From NCBI GenBank assembly GCA_019419555.1, contig DXZR01000032.1, positions 1 to 24,547 on the forward strand: a DNA stretch of 24,547 nt, given 5' to 3'. The DNA is from Collinsella sp. (GTDB taxonomy: Bacteria > Actinomycetota > Coriobacteriia > Coriobacteriales > Coriobacteriaceae). The position numbers and the translations under genes are program-made. The notes beneath the pieces were generated by a model. The model had not been told where the DNA came from. It worked only from the letters and a program-made list of their open reading frames with translations, and ran no database searches. Below are positions 7,207-14,432 of the stretch, in pieces (position 1 is the stretch's first letter; every line of letters starts with the position of its first letter).

Positions 7207-7946
7207 TCTTGTTTCCCGCAATCGATTTGATCGGCGGCAGGGTCGTGCGCCTGGAGCGCGGCGACCGCAGCCGTTGCAAGGTATATTCCGACGACCCCGT
7301 GGCCGTCGCCCGCTCCTTTGCCGAGCAGGGCGCGAGCTGGGTGCACGTTGTCGACCTGTCCGCCGCCTTTGGCGAGGACGAAGATGCGTGCGCGGCCAAC
7401 TCAGCGGCGATTAAGGCCATCTGCGGCGTCGACGGTCTGTCCGTGGACGTGGGCGGCGGCGTCCGCTCGCTCGCGCGCATCGACGAGTTGGCCGGCTACG
7501 GTGCGCGCCGCATCGCACTAGGCACGGTGCTCGTGACCGAGCCGGGTTTTGCCGAAGTGGCGGCCCAAGGCTTTGGCGAGCTGCTGGTGGCTGACATTGC
7601 CGCACGCGACGGCCAGGTCAAGGTGAACGGCTGGCGCGACGGCGCGGGTGTGGCGCTCGACGATGCCGTGGCGCAGCTTTCCGAGCTGGGCTTTAAGCAT
7701 CTGGTGTATACCGACATCGCGCGCGATGGCATGCAGACGGGCATCGATGTGGCGGCGTATCGCCATGTTGCCAAGGTCGCGGGCTTTCCTGTCGTGGCTT
7801 CGGGCGGCATCTCGACGCTCGATGATATCCGTGCGCTCGCCGCGGTGGGCGAGGGCGCTATTGAGGGCGCCATCACCGGTTGCGCGCTCTACGAGGGCAA
7901 CTTTACGCTGGTACAGGCGTTGGCCGCCGCGCGAGGGGAGGAGTAG
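7203..7946 (+). CDS. hisA: ProFAR isomerase
   Basis: This 247-residue (beta/alpha)8 barrel isomerises N'-formimino-5-aminoimidazole carboxamide ribotide (ProFAR) to PRFAR. The catalytic aspartates are Asp8 (FPAIDLIGGRVVRL) and Asp131 (LLVADIAARDG). The phosphate-binding segments VDVGGGVRS and VVASGGIS lie in the two half-barrels. It starts inside the hisH stop codon (ATGA overlap), which implies translational coupling. Many actinobacteria use a dual HisA/TrpF enzyme (PriA). I cannot decide this from sequence alone, but I see no clear PriA-specific Arg/Trp pattern. Confidence 0.95.
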   Translation: MILFPAIDLIGGRVVRLERGDRSRCKVYSDDPVAVARSFAEQGASWVHVVDLSAAFGEDEDACAANSAAIKAICGVDGLSVDVGGGVRSLARIDELAGYGARRIALGTVLVTEPGFAEVAAQGFGELLVADIAARDGQVKVNGWRDGAGVALDDAVAQLSELGFKHLVYTDIARDGMQTGIDVAAYRHVAKVAGFPVVASGGISTLDDIRALAAVGEGAIEGAITGCALYEGNFTLVQALAAARGEE

Positions 7947-7949
7947 CCC

Positions 7950-8732
7950 ATGCTTACCAAACGCGTCATTCCCTGCCTGGACGTTAAGGACGGCCGCGTG
8001 GTCAAGGGCGTCAACTTTGTGAGCCTGCGCGATGCGGGCGATCCGGTGGAGCTTGCCCGTGCCTACGATCGCGAGGGTGCGGACGAGGTCGTGTTCCTGG
8101 ACATCACTGCCACGAGCGACAACCGTGCGACGACCATCGAGATGGCGGCGCATGCGGCCGAGGAGCTCGCCATTCCCTACACCGTGGGCGGTGGCTTTCG
8201 CGACCTTGCGGGCATGCGAACGATGGTGGCGGCCGGTGCCGACAAGGTATCGCTCAACTCTGCCGCCGTGCGCGACCCGTCGCTGATCAGCCAAGCTGCC
8301 GCGGCGTTTGGCAGCCAGGCCGTGGTCGTGGCGATCGATGCCAAGCGCGTCGGCCTGCCTGGGCAGCCGGATGCCGACAAGTGGGAGGTCTTTACCGCGG
8401 GAGGCCGCAATGCCACGGGTATCGACGCGGTGGCGTGGGCCGAGGAGGTGGCTCGCCGCGGCGCCGGCGAGATCTTGCTGACCAGCATGGACCGCGACGG
8501 CACCAAGGCCGGCTTTGACCTGGCACTCACCCGCGCCGTGGCGCGTGCGGTGCCGATTCCCGTCATCGCGAGCGGCGGTGTGGGCACGCTCGAGCATTTT
8601 GCCGAGGGCGTGATTGAGGGCGAGGCCGATGCCGTGCTGGCGGCGAGCGTCTTTCACTTTGGAACCTTCAGCATTCGCGAAGTCAAAGAGTATATGGCCT
8701 CGCAGGGCATTCCTGTGAGATTGGACTTCTAA
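7950..8732 (+). CDS. hisF: Imidazole glycerol phosphate synthase, cyclase subunit
   Basis: This 260-residue (beta/alpha)8 barrel is paralogous to HisA and closes the imidazole ring using ammonia from HisH. The catalytic residues are Asp11 (VIPCLDVKDGRVVKG) and Asp130 (VVVAIDAKR). Phosphate-binding loops are TVGGGFRD and IASGGVG. The length matches the family (about 250-258). It starts four bases after the hisA stop, with GAGGGGAGGAG upstream inside hisA. A structured 160-base gap follows before hisI. Confidence 0.97.
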   Translation: MLTKRVIPCLDVKDGRVVKGVNFVSLRDAGDPVELARAYDREGADEVVFLDITATSDNRATTIEMAAHAAEELAIPYTVGGGFRDLAGMRTMVAAGADKVSLNSAAVRDPSLISQAAAAFGSQAVVVAIDAKRVGLPGQPDADKWEVFTAGGRNATGIDAVAWAEEVARRGAGEILLTSMDRDGTKAGFDLALTRAVARAVPIPVIASGGVGTLEHFAEGVIEGEADAVLAASVFHFGTFSIREVKEYMASQGIPVRLDF

Positions 8733-8757
8733 TGCTGCGGGCTTCGCTGCGGCTTGC

Positions 8758-8843
8758 CCAGGCACCGCATCTTGCCGCTCAAACCGTCGCTCGCGTACCA
8801 AAGTACGCGTCGCTCCTCTTTCGCGGCAACCTGCGGCACCTGG
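8758..8843. repeat. Nested hairpin element between hisF and hisI
   Basis: An outer imperfect inverted repeat (8758-8778 with 8823-8843, 17 of 21 positions paired) encloses a perfect 7-bp hairpin, CGCGTAC-CAAA-GTACGCG, at 8792-8809. There is no T-run, so it is not a canonical terminator. It may be a REP-like repeat or an RNA-processing site in the his transcript (inference). Confidence 0.6.
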
Positions 8844-8892
8844 ACAACCCTCGCCGACCTGTGGGGTTTACGGTAATTACTTGGGAGAAATG

Positions 8893-9222
8893 ATGACTGA
8901 GGTAATAGAAGCGTCTGATCTTAAATACGACGCCCGCGGGCTGATTCCTTGTGTGGTTCAGCAGTATGACACCGGCGAGGTGCTTATGGTTGCCTGGATG
9001 AACGAGGAATCGGTGGGGCTGACGCTCAAGACCGGCACCACGTGGTTTTGGAGCCGCAGTCGCCAGGAGCTCTGGAACAAGGGCGCGACGAGCGGCAATA
9101 TGCAGGAGGCCAAGGAGCTCTGGGCCGACTGCGATAGCGATACGCTGCTGGTCAAGGTCGACTCGCCGGGTCCGGCCTGCCATACCGGCAACCGTACCTG
9201 CTTCTTTAAGAAACTCGCGTAG
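8893..9222 (+). CDS. hisI: Phosphoribosyl-AMP cyclohydrolase
   Basis: This 109-residue zinc enzyme opens the purine ring of PR-AMP. It carries the metal site DCDSD at 79-83 and the zinc cysteines C80, C96 (GPACHTG) and C103 (RTCFF). WSRSRQELWNKGATSGN is the family signature. It is not fused to HisE, unlike the E. coli bifunctional protein. Three in-frame starts lie close together (TTG 8881, ATG 8890, ATG 8893); ATG 8893 gives the best spacing from GGGAG at 8883-8887. A 160-base gap from hisF may contain its own promoter, but most likely it still belongs to the his transcription unit. Confidence 0.95.
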   Translation: MTEVIEASDLKYDARGLIPCVVQQYDTGEVLMVAWMNEESVGLTLKTGTTWFWSRSRQELWNKGATSGNMQEAKELWADCDSDTLLVKVDSPGPACHTGNRTCFFKKLA

Positions 9223-9268
9223 GGCAGGCGCTCGACTAGGCGCTTGGCCAACCAGAAAGGATTGAACT

Positions 9269-9586
9269 ATGGGTGTGCGCACCGTAAACGTTCAGGGTGG
9301 AAATATCGGCGAGACGCTGACGGGTCTTGCCGAGGTGATTCATGGTCGTCGCGATGCGTCGCCGGAGGAGAGCTATACCGCTCGCCTGCTGACCGATGTC
9401 GAGGACGAGTTGCTCAAGAAGCTTGCCGAGGAGGCGAGCGAGGTGATCATGGCCTGCAAGGATAACGACCACGATCACATCCGCTACGAGGCCGGCGACC
9501 TGGTCTACCACCTGCTCGTGACGCTCGAGCGCTACGGCATCACCCTCGACGAGCTGGCCGGCGAACTCAACGCCCGCCGCCACTAG
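9269..9586 (+). CDS. hisE: Phosphoribosyl-ATP pyrophosphatase
   Basis: This 105-residue all-alpha protein of the MazG-like superfamily hydrolyses PR-ATP to PR-AMP, the second step of the pathway. It shows the paired acidic helices KLAEEASEVIMACKD and RYEAGDLVYHLLV that bind magnesium. AAAGGA precedes ATG 9269 by eight bases. The gap to hisI is 46 bases. Its stop at 9584-9586 lies two bases from the end of the convergent hisK gene, so the two transcripts must overlap unless termination occurs inside a coding region. Confidence 0.95.
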   Translation: MGVRTVNVQGGNIGETLTGLAEVIHGRRDASPEESYTARLLTDVEDELLKKLAEEASEVIMACKDNDHDHIRYEAGDLVYHLLVTLERYGITLDELAGELNARRH

Positions 9587-9588
9587 TC

Positions 9589-10500
9589 TTAGGCGAGGGG
9601 TGTGGATTCCCATTCGCCGGTGGGGTGGGGGATATCGAAGGCCCGGTAGCCGCAGTCGTAGGCGTGTGCCTGGGCCTCACGGATGTTCCAGCAGATGTCG
9701 CAGGCGCGGTGTGCGTCCGAACCAAAGGTAATCGGCACCTCGGCATGGGCAAAGCAGCGTAAAAGGCCGGTCGCGGGATAGTAGTCGTCGAGCCCCTTGC
9801 GCGGTGCGGCCGTCGAGACTTCAACGCGGCGGCCCGTATCGTGCGCGCACTCGGCCATCTGCTCCCAGAACGGCGCGGGGTCAAAGTCGGGCGCAAAGCC
9901 CTCCTTCGAAAAGCGCATGACCAGGTCGGGATGAGCCATCACATCAAAGTTAAGCGGGCTCTCGCAGGCGCGGCACCAGTCGTCGACATAGCGCTCCCAC
10001 ACACCGCGCACGCCCAGGTTTTCCCAAACATGCAGGTTGGCGTCGTCGTCGATCCAGCCGCAGAGCGAATCGGGCGTATCGGGACGAGCGACGTTTTCTG
10101 TTCCCGCCGTACCCGCGGCACCGGCCATGATATCGCCCGGGTCGCCAATCCAGTGCACGCTGCCCAAGCGCACCACGGCGCTCGCTGACCAGCGCTCTAC
10201 CAAGGGCTCGCAGCCCTCGTACCAATCGCATTCAAAACCGTAGATAAAGGTGAGCTCCGGCGCAATCTGCGCGGCGAGTTTGCGGGCGTCCTCAAAGGCC
10301 AGACGATGTGCCGGCAAGTCGCCCACGACGACCTGCACCTCGCAGTTGGCGTCCATGCTGGCGGGCAGGGTGAGGTGGTCAGTCGAGACCATAACGCGGC
10401 AGCCGGCGGCGGCAGCAGCGCGGACGTTGTCCTCAAACGAGGTATGGCCATCCGAAAACGAGGTATGAGTATGGCAATCGACCAGCGGGCAGGCGGACAT
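9589..10500 (-). CDS. hisK: PHP-domain histidinol-phosphatase
   Basis: This 303-residue protein has the full set of PHP metal-binding motifs: HTH in DCHTHTSFSDG (H10, H12, D17), STDH (H42), GFECDW (E90), GSVHW (H116), MAHPD (H190) and GSDAHR (D262, H264). PHP proteins of this size next to his genes are usually histidinol-phosphatases (HisK/HisJ type), which dephosphorylate histidinol phosphate. No other phosphatase for this step is seen in the cluster. ATG at 10498-10500 is chosen because AAAGGAG lies five bases upstream; an in-frame start 22 codons earlier lacks family similarity. Residues 121-150 form a variable Ala/Gly-rich insertion. The substrate is inferred from context. Confidence 0.85.
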   Translation of the reverse strand: MSACPLVDCHTHTSFSDGHTSFEDNVRAAAAAGCRVMVSTDHLTLPASMDANCEVQVVVGDLPAHRLAFEDARKLAAQIAPELTFIYGFECDWYEGCEPLVERWSASAVVRLGSVHWIGDPGDIMAGAAGTAGTENVARPDTPDSLCGWIDDDANLHVWENLGVRGVWERYVDDWCRACESPLNFDVMAHPDLVMRFSKEGFAPDFDPAPFWEQMAECAHDTGRRVEVSTAAPRKGLDDYYPATGLLRCFAHAEVPITFGSDAHRACDICWNIREAQAHAYDCGYRAFDIPHPTGEWESTPLA

Positions 10501-10800
10501 GGCGACTCCTTTGCGTTTGGCGAATCCGTTCCATTGTAATGGCGCAGCTCTCAACACGCCGCGCACGCCGGAGCTCGAAATCGATTGGAAAGGCTGCGCG
10601 GCGCCGGTGCGGCCTCGCTTGCGCTCTCAAAACGTGTACATCAGCCTCCAAAAGCTGCAGAAAATGACATGTTTGGAGGCTGATGTACATGTTTGGATAG
10701 GAGCGAGGGCGGCGACGGACGAAAGTCACGCCTGTGCCACGTCCGATGTGCTAGCGTTTGGATGAACAAAACGAGCCCGTGCGGAAAGGAGCCGGACCGT
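10501..10800. other. 300-base divergent intergenic region
   Basis: No gene is seen. It lies between hisK (minus) and the LarC-like gene (plus), so it should contain promoters for both. On the minus strand TACAAT (complement of 10533-10538) is a possible -10 box for hisK, without a clear -35. The right half holds the 22-bp hairpin at 10631-10693. AAAGGAG for the next gene lies near 10785-10791. Confidence 0.5.
10631..10693. repeat. 22-bp palindrome with 19-base loop
   Basis: Bases 10631-10652 pair with 10672-10693. The inner 18 bp (TGTACATCAGCCTCCAAA and its complement) are perfect, and one G-T pair lies in the outer part. No T-tract follows. It looks like another intergenic palindrome (REP-like). 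Its sequence differs from those at 1122 and 6365. Confidence 0.75.
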
Positions 10801-11286
10801 ATGCAATGCGATAGCACATCTCCGCTGTCTCGCGAGACCGATGCGCCCGAAACCATCGTCAAGCTGGAATGCGATATCGATGACGCGTCGCCCGAGGTGC
10901 TTGCCTACGCCGCCGACCGTCTGCGCGGGGCAGGCGCCCGCGAGGTGCACTGGCTGCCGCTCTATTGCAAAAAAGGACGCCCCGGCTGGCAGCTGCAAGT
11001 GATTTGCTCGCATGAGGATATCGAACGCCTGCAGACGATTATCTTTTTGGAAACCACGACCAACGGCATTCGTCGCCAGGTCATGGAACGCGTCTGCCTG
11101 CCACGCCGCTTTGAGCAGGTGACGACGCCATGGGGCGAGGTGTCCGTCAAGGTGGCCACCCTGCCCGACGGCAGCGAGCGTGCAGCGCCCGAGTACGAGG
11201 ACTGCGCCCGCCTTGCCCGCGAGCACGGTGTGCCGCTCCAGCGCGTGATGCAGGCGGCACAAGCCGCGGCACTGCGATTTGAGTAA
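10801..11286 (+). CDS. Stand-alone LarC C-terminal-domain protein (DUF111-like)
   Basis: This 161-residue protein matches only the C-terminal half of LarC, the CTP-dependent nickel insertase for the pincer cofactor of lactate racemase. Recognisable segments are ECDIDDASPE (23-32), CKKGRPG (56-62), ETTTNGIRR (84-92) and PEYEDC (130-135). The N-terminal LarC1 half is absent here and not encoded just upstream in another frame. In Lactiplantibacillus the two LarC parts are joined by programmed frameshifting; nothing like that is visible. ATG 10801 has AAAGGAG ten bases upstream. It precedes yfcE by 60 bases and may be in the same operon with mazG. Its role is unknown; nucleotide binding through the CTP-binding part is an inference. 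Confidence 0.8.
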   Translation: MQCDSTSPLSRETDAPETIVKLECDIDDASPEVLAYAADRLRGAGAREVHWLPLYCKKGRPGWQLQVICSHEDIERLQTIIFLETTTNGIRRQVMERVCLPRRFEQVTTPWGEVSVKVATLPDGSERAAPEYEDCARLAREHGVPLQRVMQAAQAAALRFE

Positions 11287-11346
11287 CGCGGCCGGTGGCG
11301 ACATCCTGCGCCCAGCCATATCAACCCCATTCGAAAGGATCTCCCC

Positions 11347-11895
11347 ATGAAATACCTCATCGCCTCCGACATCCATGGCTCGGCATATTGGACCGAGCGC
11401 CTGGTCGCCGCCATCGAGTCCGAGCAGCCCGACCGCATCGTCCTGCTGGGCGACCTGCTCTACCACGGTCCGCGCAACGACCTGCCGCGCGATTACGCCC
11501 CCAAGCGCGTAATCCCGCTGCTCAACGCCCTGGCCGATCGCATCATCGCGGTGCGCGGCAACTGCGACGCCGAGGTCGACCAGATGGTCCTCGACTTCCC
11601 CGTCATGGCTGACTACGCCACACTATTCGACGAGACCGGACGTGAACTGTTCCTGACGCACGGCCACGTCTTTGGCGCCGGCATGCATAACAGCGTTGAC
11701 CACGCGCCCGCGCTGCCCGAGGGCTCCGCGCTCGTCTACGGCCATACGCACATCAAGGTTAACGAGGAAAGCGCCGCGCACCCGGGTCTGTGGCTCTTCA
11801 ATCCCGGCAGCGTGAGCATCCCCAAGGACGGCACACATAGCTACGGCGTCTACGAGGGCGGCGCGTTCCGCCATGTGATCATGGGGGAGGACTAA
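11347..11895 (+). CDS. yfcE: YfcE-type metallophosphodiesterase
   Basis: This 182-residue cytoplasmic calcineurin-like phosphodiesterase resembles E. coli YfcE closely over its whole length, including GDLLYHGPRNDLP, AVRGNCDAEVDQM, FLTHGHVFG, YGHTH and NPGSVSIPK. Metal ligands are D8 and H10 (ASDIHGS), D36, N72, H105, H133 and H135. E. coli YfcE hydrolyses artificial phosphodiesters; its natural substrate is not established. AAAGGATCTCCCC precedes ATG 11347. Two bases separate its stop from the mazG ATG, so the two are co-transcribed. Confidence 0.92.
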   Translation: MKYLIASDIHGSAYWTERLVAAIESEQPDRIVLLGDLLYHGPRNDLPRDYAPKRVIPLLNALADRIIAVRGNCDAEVDQMVLDFPVMADYATLFDETGRELFLTHGHVFGAGMHNSVDHAPALPEGSALVYGHTHIKVNEESAAHPGLWLFNPGSVSIPKDGTHSYGVYEGGAFRHVIMGED

Positions 11896-11897
11896 CC

Positions 11898-12758
11898 ATG
11901 GCCGAGCATATGGCTCAGCAAAATGCCGAGGGTTCGCGCGACCTGTCCACGCTGGTAGACGCGTCGGCCGAGCTGCAGCATCTGGTGCAGACCATCTGGC
12001 GCCTGCGTCAGCCCGACGGCTGCCCGTGGGACCGCGAGCAGACGCACCGCAGCATTGGCAAGAACATGATCGAGGAAGCCTACGAGGCGCTCGACTGCAT
12101 CGAGGCCGACGACGCGGCACACCTGCGCGAGGAGTTGGGCGACGTGCTCATGCAGGTCGTACTGCATGCGCAGATTGCGGCGGATGCCGGCGAGTTTTCG
12201 CTGGCCGATGTGGCGCGCGATATCGACGCCAAGCTCATCCGTCGTCACCCGCACGTGTTTGGCGATGCGGATGCCGACAACTCCGACGAGGTGCTCAAGA
12301 TTTGGGACGAGGTCAAGCTTGCCGAGAAGGCCGCCAAAGACCAGGCCGTGGCGGCAGGCGGGGCCGCACCCGAGGGTCTGCTCGACGGTGTGCCCACGCA
12401 CCTGCCGGCGCTGATGCAGGCTCAGAAGGTGTCGCGCAAGGCGGCTGCCGTGGGCTTTGAGTGGGAGACGGTCCAGGACGTGTGGGACGAGGTCGCTGAG
12501 GAGCGTGCCGAGTTTGAGGCCGAGGCTCCCGGCTCGCCCGAGCGCGAGATGGAGTTTGGCGACCTGCTCTTTGCCCTGGTCAACGTTGCGCGCAAGGAGG
12601 GAATCGACGCCGAGAGCGCCCTGCGTGCCAGCACGGCAAAGTTCCGCCGCCGCTGGGCCGCGATGGAGCAGATGGCGGCCGACGCCCACGTGGATCTGGC
12701 CGAGCTTTCGACCCACGGCCTCAATGACCTCTGGGATGCCGCAAAGGCAGAGGAGTAA
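11898..12758 (+). CDS. mazG: Nucleoside triphosphate pyrophosphohydrolase
   Basis: This 286-residue two-domain MazG hydrolyses non-canonical or surplus NTPs to NMP and pyrophosphate. The first domain has the start signature LRQPDGCPWDREQTH and the metal motif EE(59-60)..E63 with E79..D82 (REELGDVLMQVVLHA). The second domain repeats the pattern later as EFGDLLFALVNVARKEG. Length is close to E. coli MazG (263). ATG 11898 follows GGGGGAGGA at the end of yfcE. In mycobacteria a mazG gene also lies just upstream of eno, so this order appears to be an old actinobacterial arrangement. Confidence 0.95.
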   Translation: MAEHMAQQNAEGSRDLSTLVDASAELQHLVQTIWRLRQPDGCPWDREQTHRSIGKNMIEEAYEALDCIEADDAAHLREELGDVLMQVVLHAQIAADAGEFSLADVARDIDAKLIRRHPHVFGDADADNSDEVLKIWDEVKLAEKAAKDQAVAAGGAAPEGLLDGVPTHLPALMQAQKVSRKAAAVGFEWETVQDVWDEVAEERAEFEAEAPGSPEREMEFGDLLFALVNVARKEGIDAESALRASTAKFRRRWAAMEQMAADAHVDLAELSTHGLNDLWDAAKAEE

Positions 12759-12764
12759 GACTGC

Positions 12765-12807
12765 GGGGGCGACGGGACGGACTTTCTCATCGCCCCCATT
12801 ATTTTTC
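12765..12807 (+). terminator. Intrinsic terminator after mazG
   Basis: GGGGGCGA (12765-12772) pairs with TCGCCCCC (12790-12797), followed by a T-rich tail ATTATTTTTC. It starts seven bases after the mazG stop and should separate the larC-like/yfcE/mazG unit from eno. Confidence 0.85.
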
Positions 12808-12814
12808 AAAAAGA

Positions 12815-12844
12815 TTGTATCCCTTGGCTAACTTAGGGCATAAT
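12815..12844 (+). promoter_or_regulatory. Predicted promoter of eno with flanking direct repeats
   Basis: TTGTAT (12815-12820) and CATAAT (12839-12844) are separated by 18 bases and make a fair sigma-70-type promoter about 100 bases before the eno start. The 10-base sequence GGCTAACTTA occurs twice, at 12826-12835 (in the spacer) and 12861-12870 (downstream). This placement would suit an operator; the binding protein is unknown. Confidence 0.5.
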
Positions 12845-12946
12845 GCAAAAAGTGCGATAAGGCTAACTTATGAACCTGCGCGCCACTGTAGCGTGCAGGC
12901 CGTGTCGCCAAGCATTCAACCCGTTTCCAAGTGAGAGGGAGACAAC

Positions 12947-14236
12947 ATGAGCGATATTTTGGACGTTTACGGTCGCGAGGTGCTCGACAGCCGCGGCAAT
13001 CCCACCGTCGAGGTCGAGGTTGTGCTCGAGGACGGTAGCTTCGGTCGCGCGATGGTGCCTTCGGGCGCTTCGACCGGTGCCTTTGAGGCTTGCGAGCTGC
13101 GCGATGGCGACAAGGGCCGCTATCTGGGCAAGGGCGTCTCTCAGGCCGTCGAGCACGTCAACAACGAGTGCGCCAATGCCGTCGTCGGCCTCGACGCCTT
13201 CGACCAGCGTGCCGTCGATGCCGCGCTGATTGCCGCGGACGGTACCCCCAACAAGACCAAGCTCGGTGCCAACGCCATCCTGGGCGTGTCGCTGGCCGTT
13301 GCCCGCGCCGCTGCCGAGTCGGCGGGCCTGTCGCTGTACCAGTACCTGGGCGGCGTCAACGCTCACCTGCTGCCCACGCCCATGATGAACATTCTCAACG
13401 GCGGCGTGCATGCCGACAACAACGTCGACTTCCAGGAGTTCATGATCATGCCCGTGGGTGCTCCGAGCTTTGCCGAGGGCCTGCGTTGGTGCGCCGAGGT
13501 CTACCACACCCTCAAGGGCGTGCTGCACGAGGCCGGCCTGGGCGGCGGCGTGGGCGACGAGGGCGGCTTTGCCCCCAACCTTAAGACCAATGCCGAGCCG
13601 TTCGAGTACATCACCAAGGCCGTGGAGAAGGCCGGCTTTAAGCCCGGCATCGACTTCATGTACGCCATGGACCCGGCCTCGACCGAGTTCTACAACGCCG
13701 AGACCGGCATGTACGAGCTCAAGGGCGAGGGCGTGGAGTACACGAGTGCCCAGATGGTTGATTACTGGGAGAAGCTCGTCGACACCTATCCCATCATCTC
13801 CATCGAGGACGGCATGGCCGAGGAGGACTGGGACGGCTGGGTTGAGCTCACCCGTCGCATTGGCAACAAGGTGCAGCTGGTGGGCGACGACCTGTTCGTC
13901 ACCAACACCGAGCGCCTCAAGAAGGGCATCGAGCTGGGTGCCGCCAACGCGATCCTGGTCAAGGTCAACCAGATCGGCACGCTCACCGAGTCGCTCGAGG
14001 CCATCGAGACCGCCAAGGAGGCCGGCTACGCTTGCATCGTGAGCCACCGTTCCGGCGAGACCGAGGACTCCACGATCGCCGACCTGGTCGTGGGCGTCAA
14101 CGCCGGCCAGATCAAGTCGGGCGCCCCGTGCCGCAGCGACCGTATCGCCAAGTACAACCAGCTCATCCGCATCGAGGACGAGCTCGAGGGCAGCGCGCGT
14201 TACGCCGGCAAGGCCGCGTTCTACAACATTCGCTAG
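12947..14236 (+). CDS. eno: Enolase
   Basis: This 429-residue protein is the glycolytic phosphopyruvate hydratase, interconverting 2-phosphoglycerate and phosphoenolpyruvate in the cytoplasm. It shows VMDILDVYGREVLDSRGNPTVE-type N-terminal conservation, the mobile loop SGASTGAFEA, magnesium ligands D242 (AMDPAST), E287 (ISIEDGM) and D314 (VGDDLF), and catalytic E205 (GDEGGFAP), K339 (LVKVNQIG) and K390. SHRSGETED is also intact. Length is standard. AGAGGGAGA precedes ATG 12947. Heavy use of C-ending codons suggests high expression. Confidence 0.98.
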   Translation: MSDILDVYGREVLDSRGNPTVEVEVVLEDGSFGRAMVPSGASTGAFEACELRDGDKGRYLGKGVSQAVEHVNNECANAVVGLDAFDQRAVDAALIAADGTPNKTKLGANAILGVSLAVARAAAESAGLSLYQYLGGVNAHLLPTPMMNILNGGVHADNNVDFQEFMIMPVGAPSFAEGLRWCAEVYHTLKGVLHEAGLGGGVGDEGGFAPNLKTNAEPFEYITKAVEKAGFKPGIDFMYAMDPASTEFYNAETGMYELKGEGVEYTSAQMVDYWEKLVDTYPIISIEDGMAEEDWDGWVELTRRIGNKVQLVGDDLFVTNTERLKKGIELGAANAILVKVNQIGTLTESLEAIETAKEAGYACIVSHRSGETEDSTIADLVVGVNAGQIKSGAPCRSDRIAKYNQLIRIEDELEGSARYAGKAAFYNIR

Positions 14237-14309
14237 GCACGCGGAGGTCGCGGGGGCGGGGAAGACTCGGATTTGCCTTGCTCCAGCCGGGCGCTGTTGA
14301 GCACCATTG

Positions 14310-14341
14310 GGCGCTGGGCCATATGACTCAGCGCCTTTTTT
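14310..14341 (+). terminator. Intrinsic terminator after eno
   Basis: GGCGCTG (14310-14316) pairs with CAGCGCC (14329-14335), with a further G-T and G-C pair inside, and six T residues follow. It lies 74 bases after the eno stop. Confidence 0.85.
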
Positions 14342-14380
14342 ATGTCGAGCAAAGGCTGGCGAAGGCGGTGCGGGCGCTCG

Positions 14381-14390
14381 TGCTATAACT
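14381..14390 (+). promoter_or_regulatory. Extended -10 promoter element before the septum gene
   Basis: TGCTATAACT has the TGn-TATAAY form of an extended -10 box, 43 bases before the start at 14433 and just after the eno terminator. No good -35 box is seen upstream. Confidence 0.45.
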
Positions 14391-14432
14391 AGAATACTTA
14401 GCGCAAACAAACCTCAACCGCACAAGGCGCAC

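Noticed and set aside
7203..7946. HisA being a bifunctional PriA
   Set aside because: It cannot be decided by eye; no trp gene is in the window and PriA-specific residues are not clear.
10693..10800. Frameshift-linked LarC1 upstream of the LarC-like gene
   Set aside because: The upstream 108 bases contain intergenic hairpin and ribosome-binding sequence, with no LarC1 coding segment in any frame.
12863..14410. A 515-codon minus-strand frame opposite eno
   Set aside because: Antisense to enolase, with a biased composition rich in Leu, Val, Gly and Ala and no domain match.
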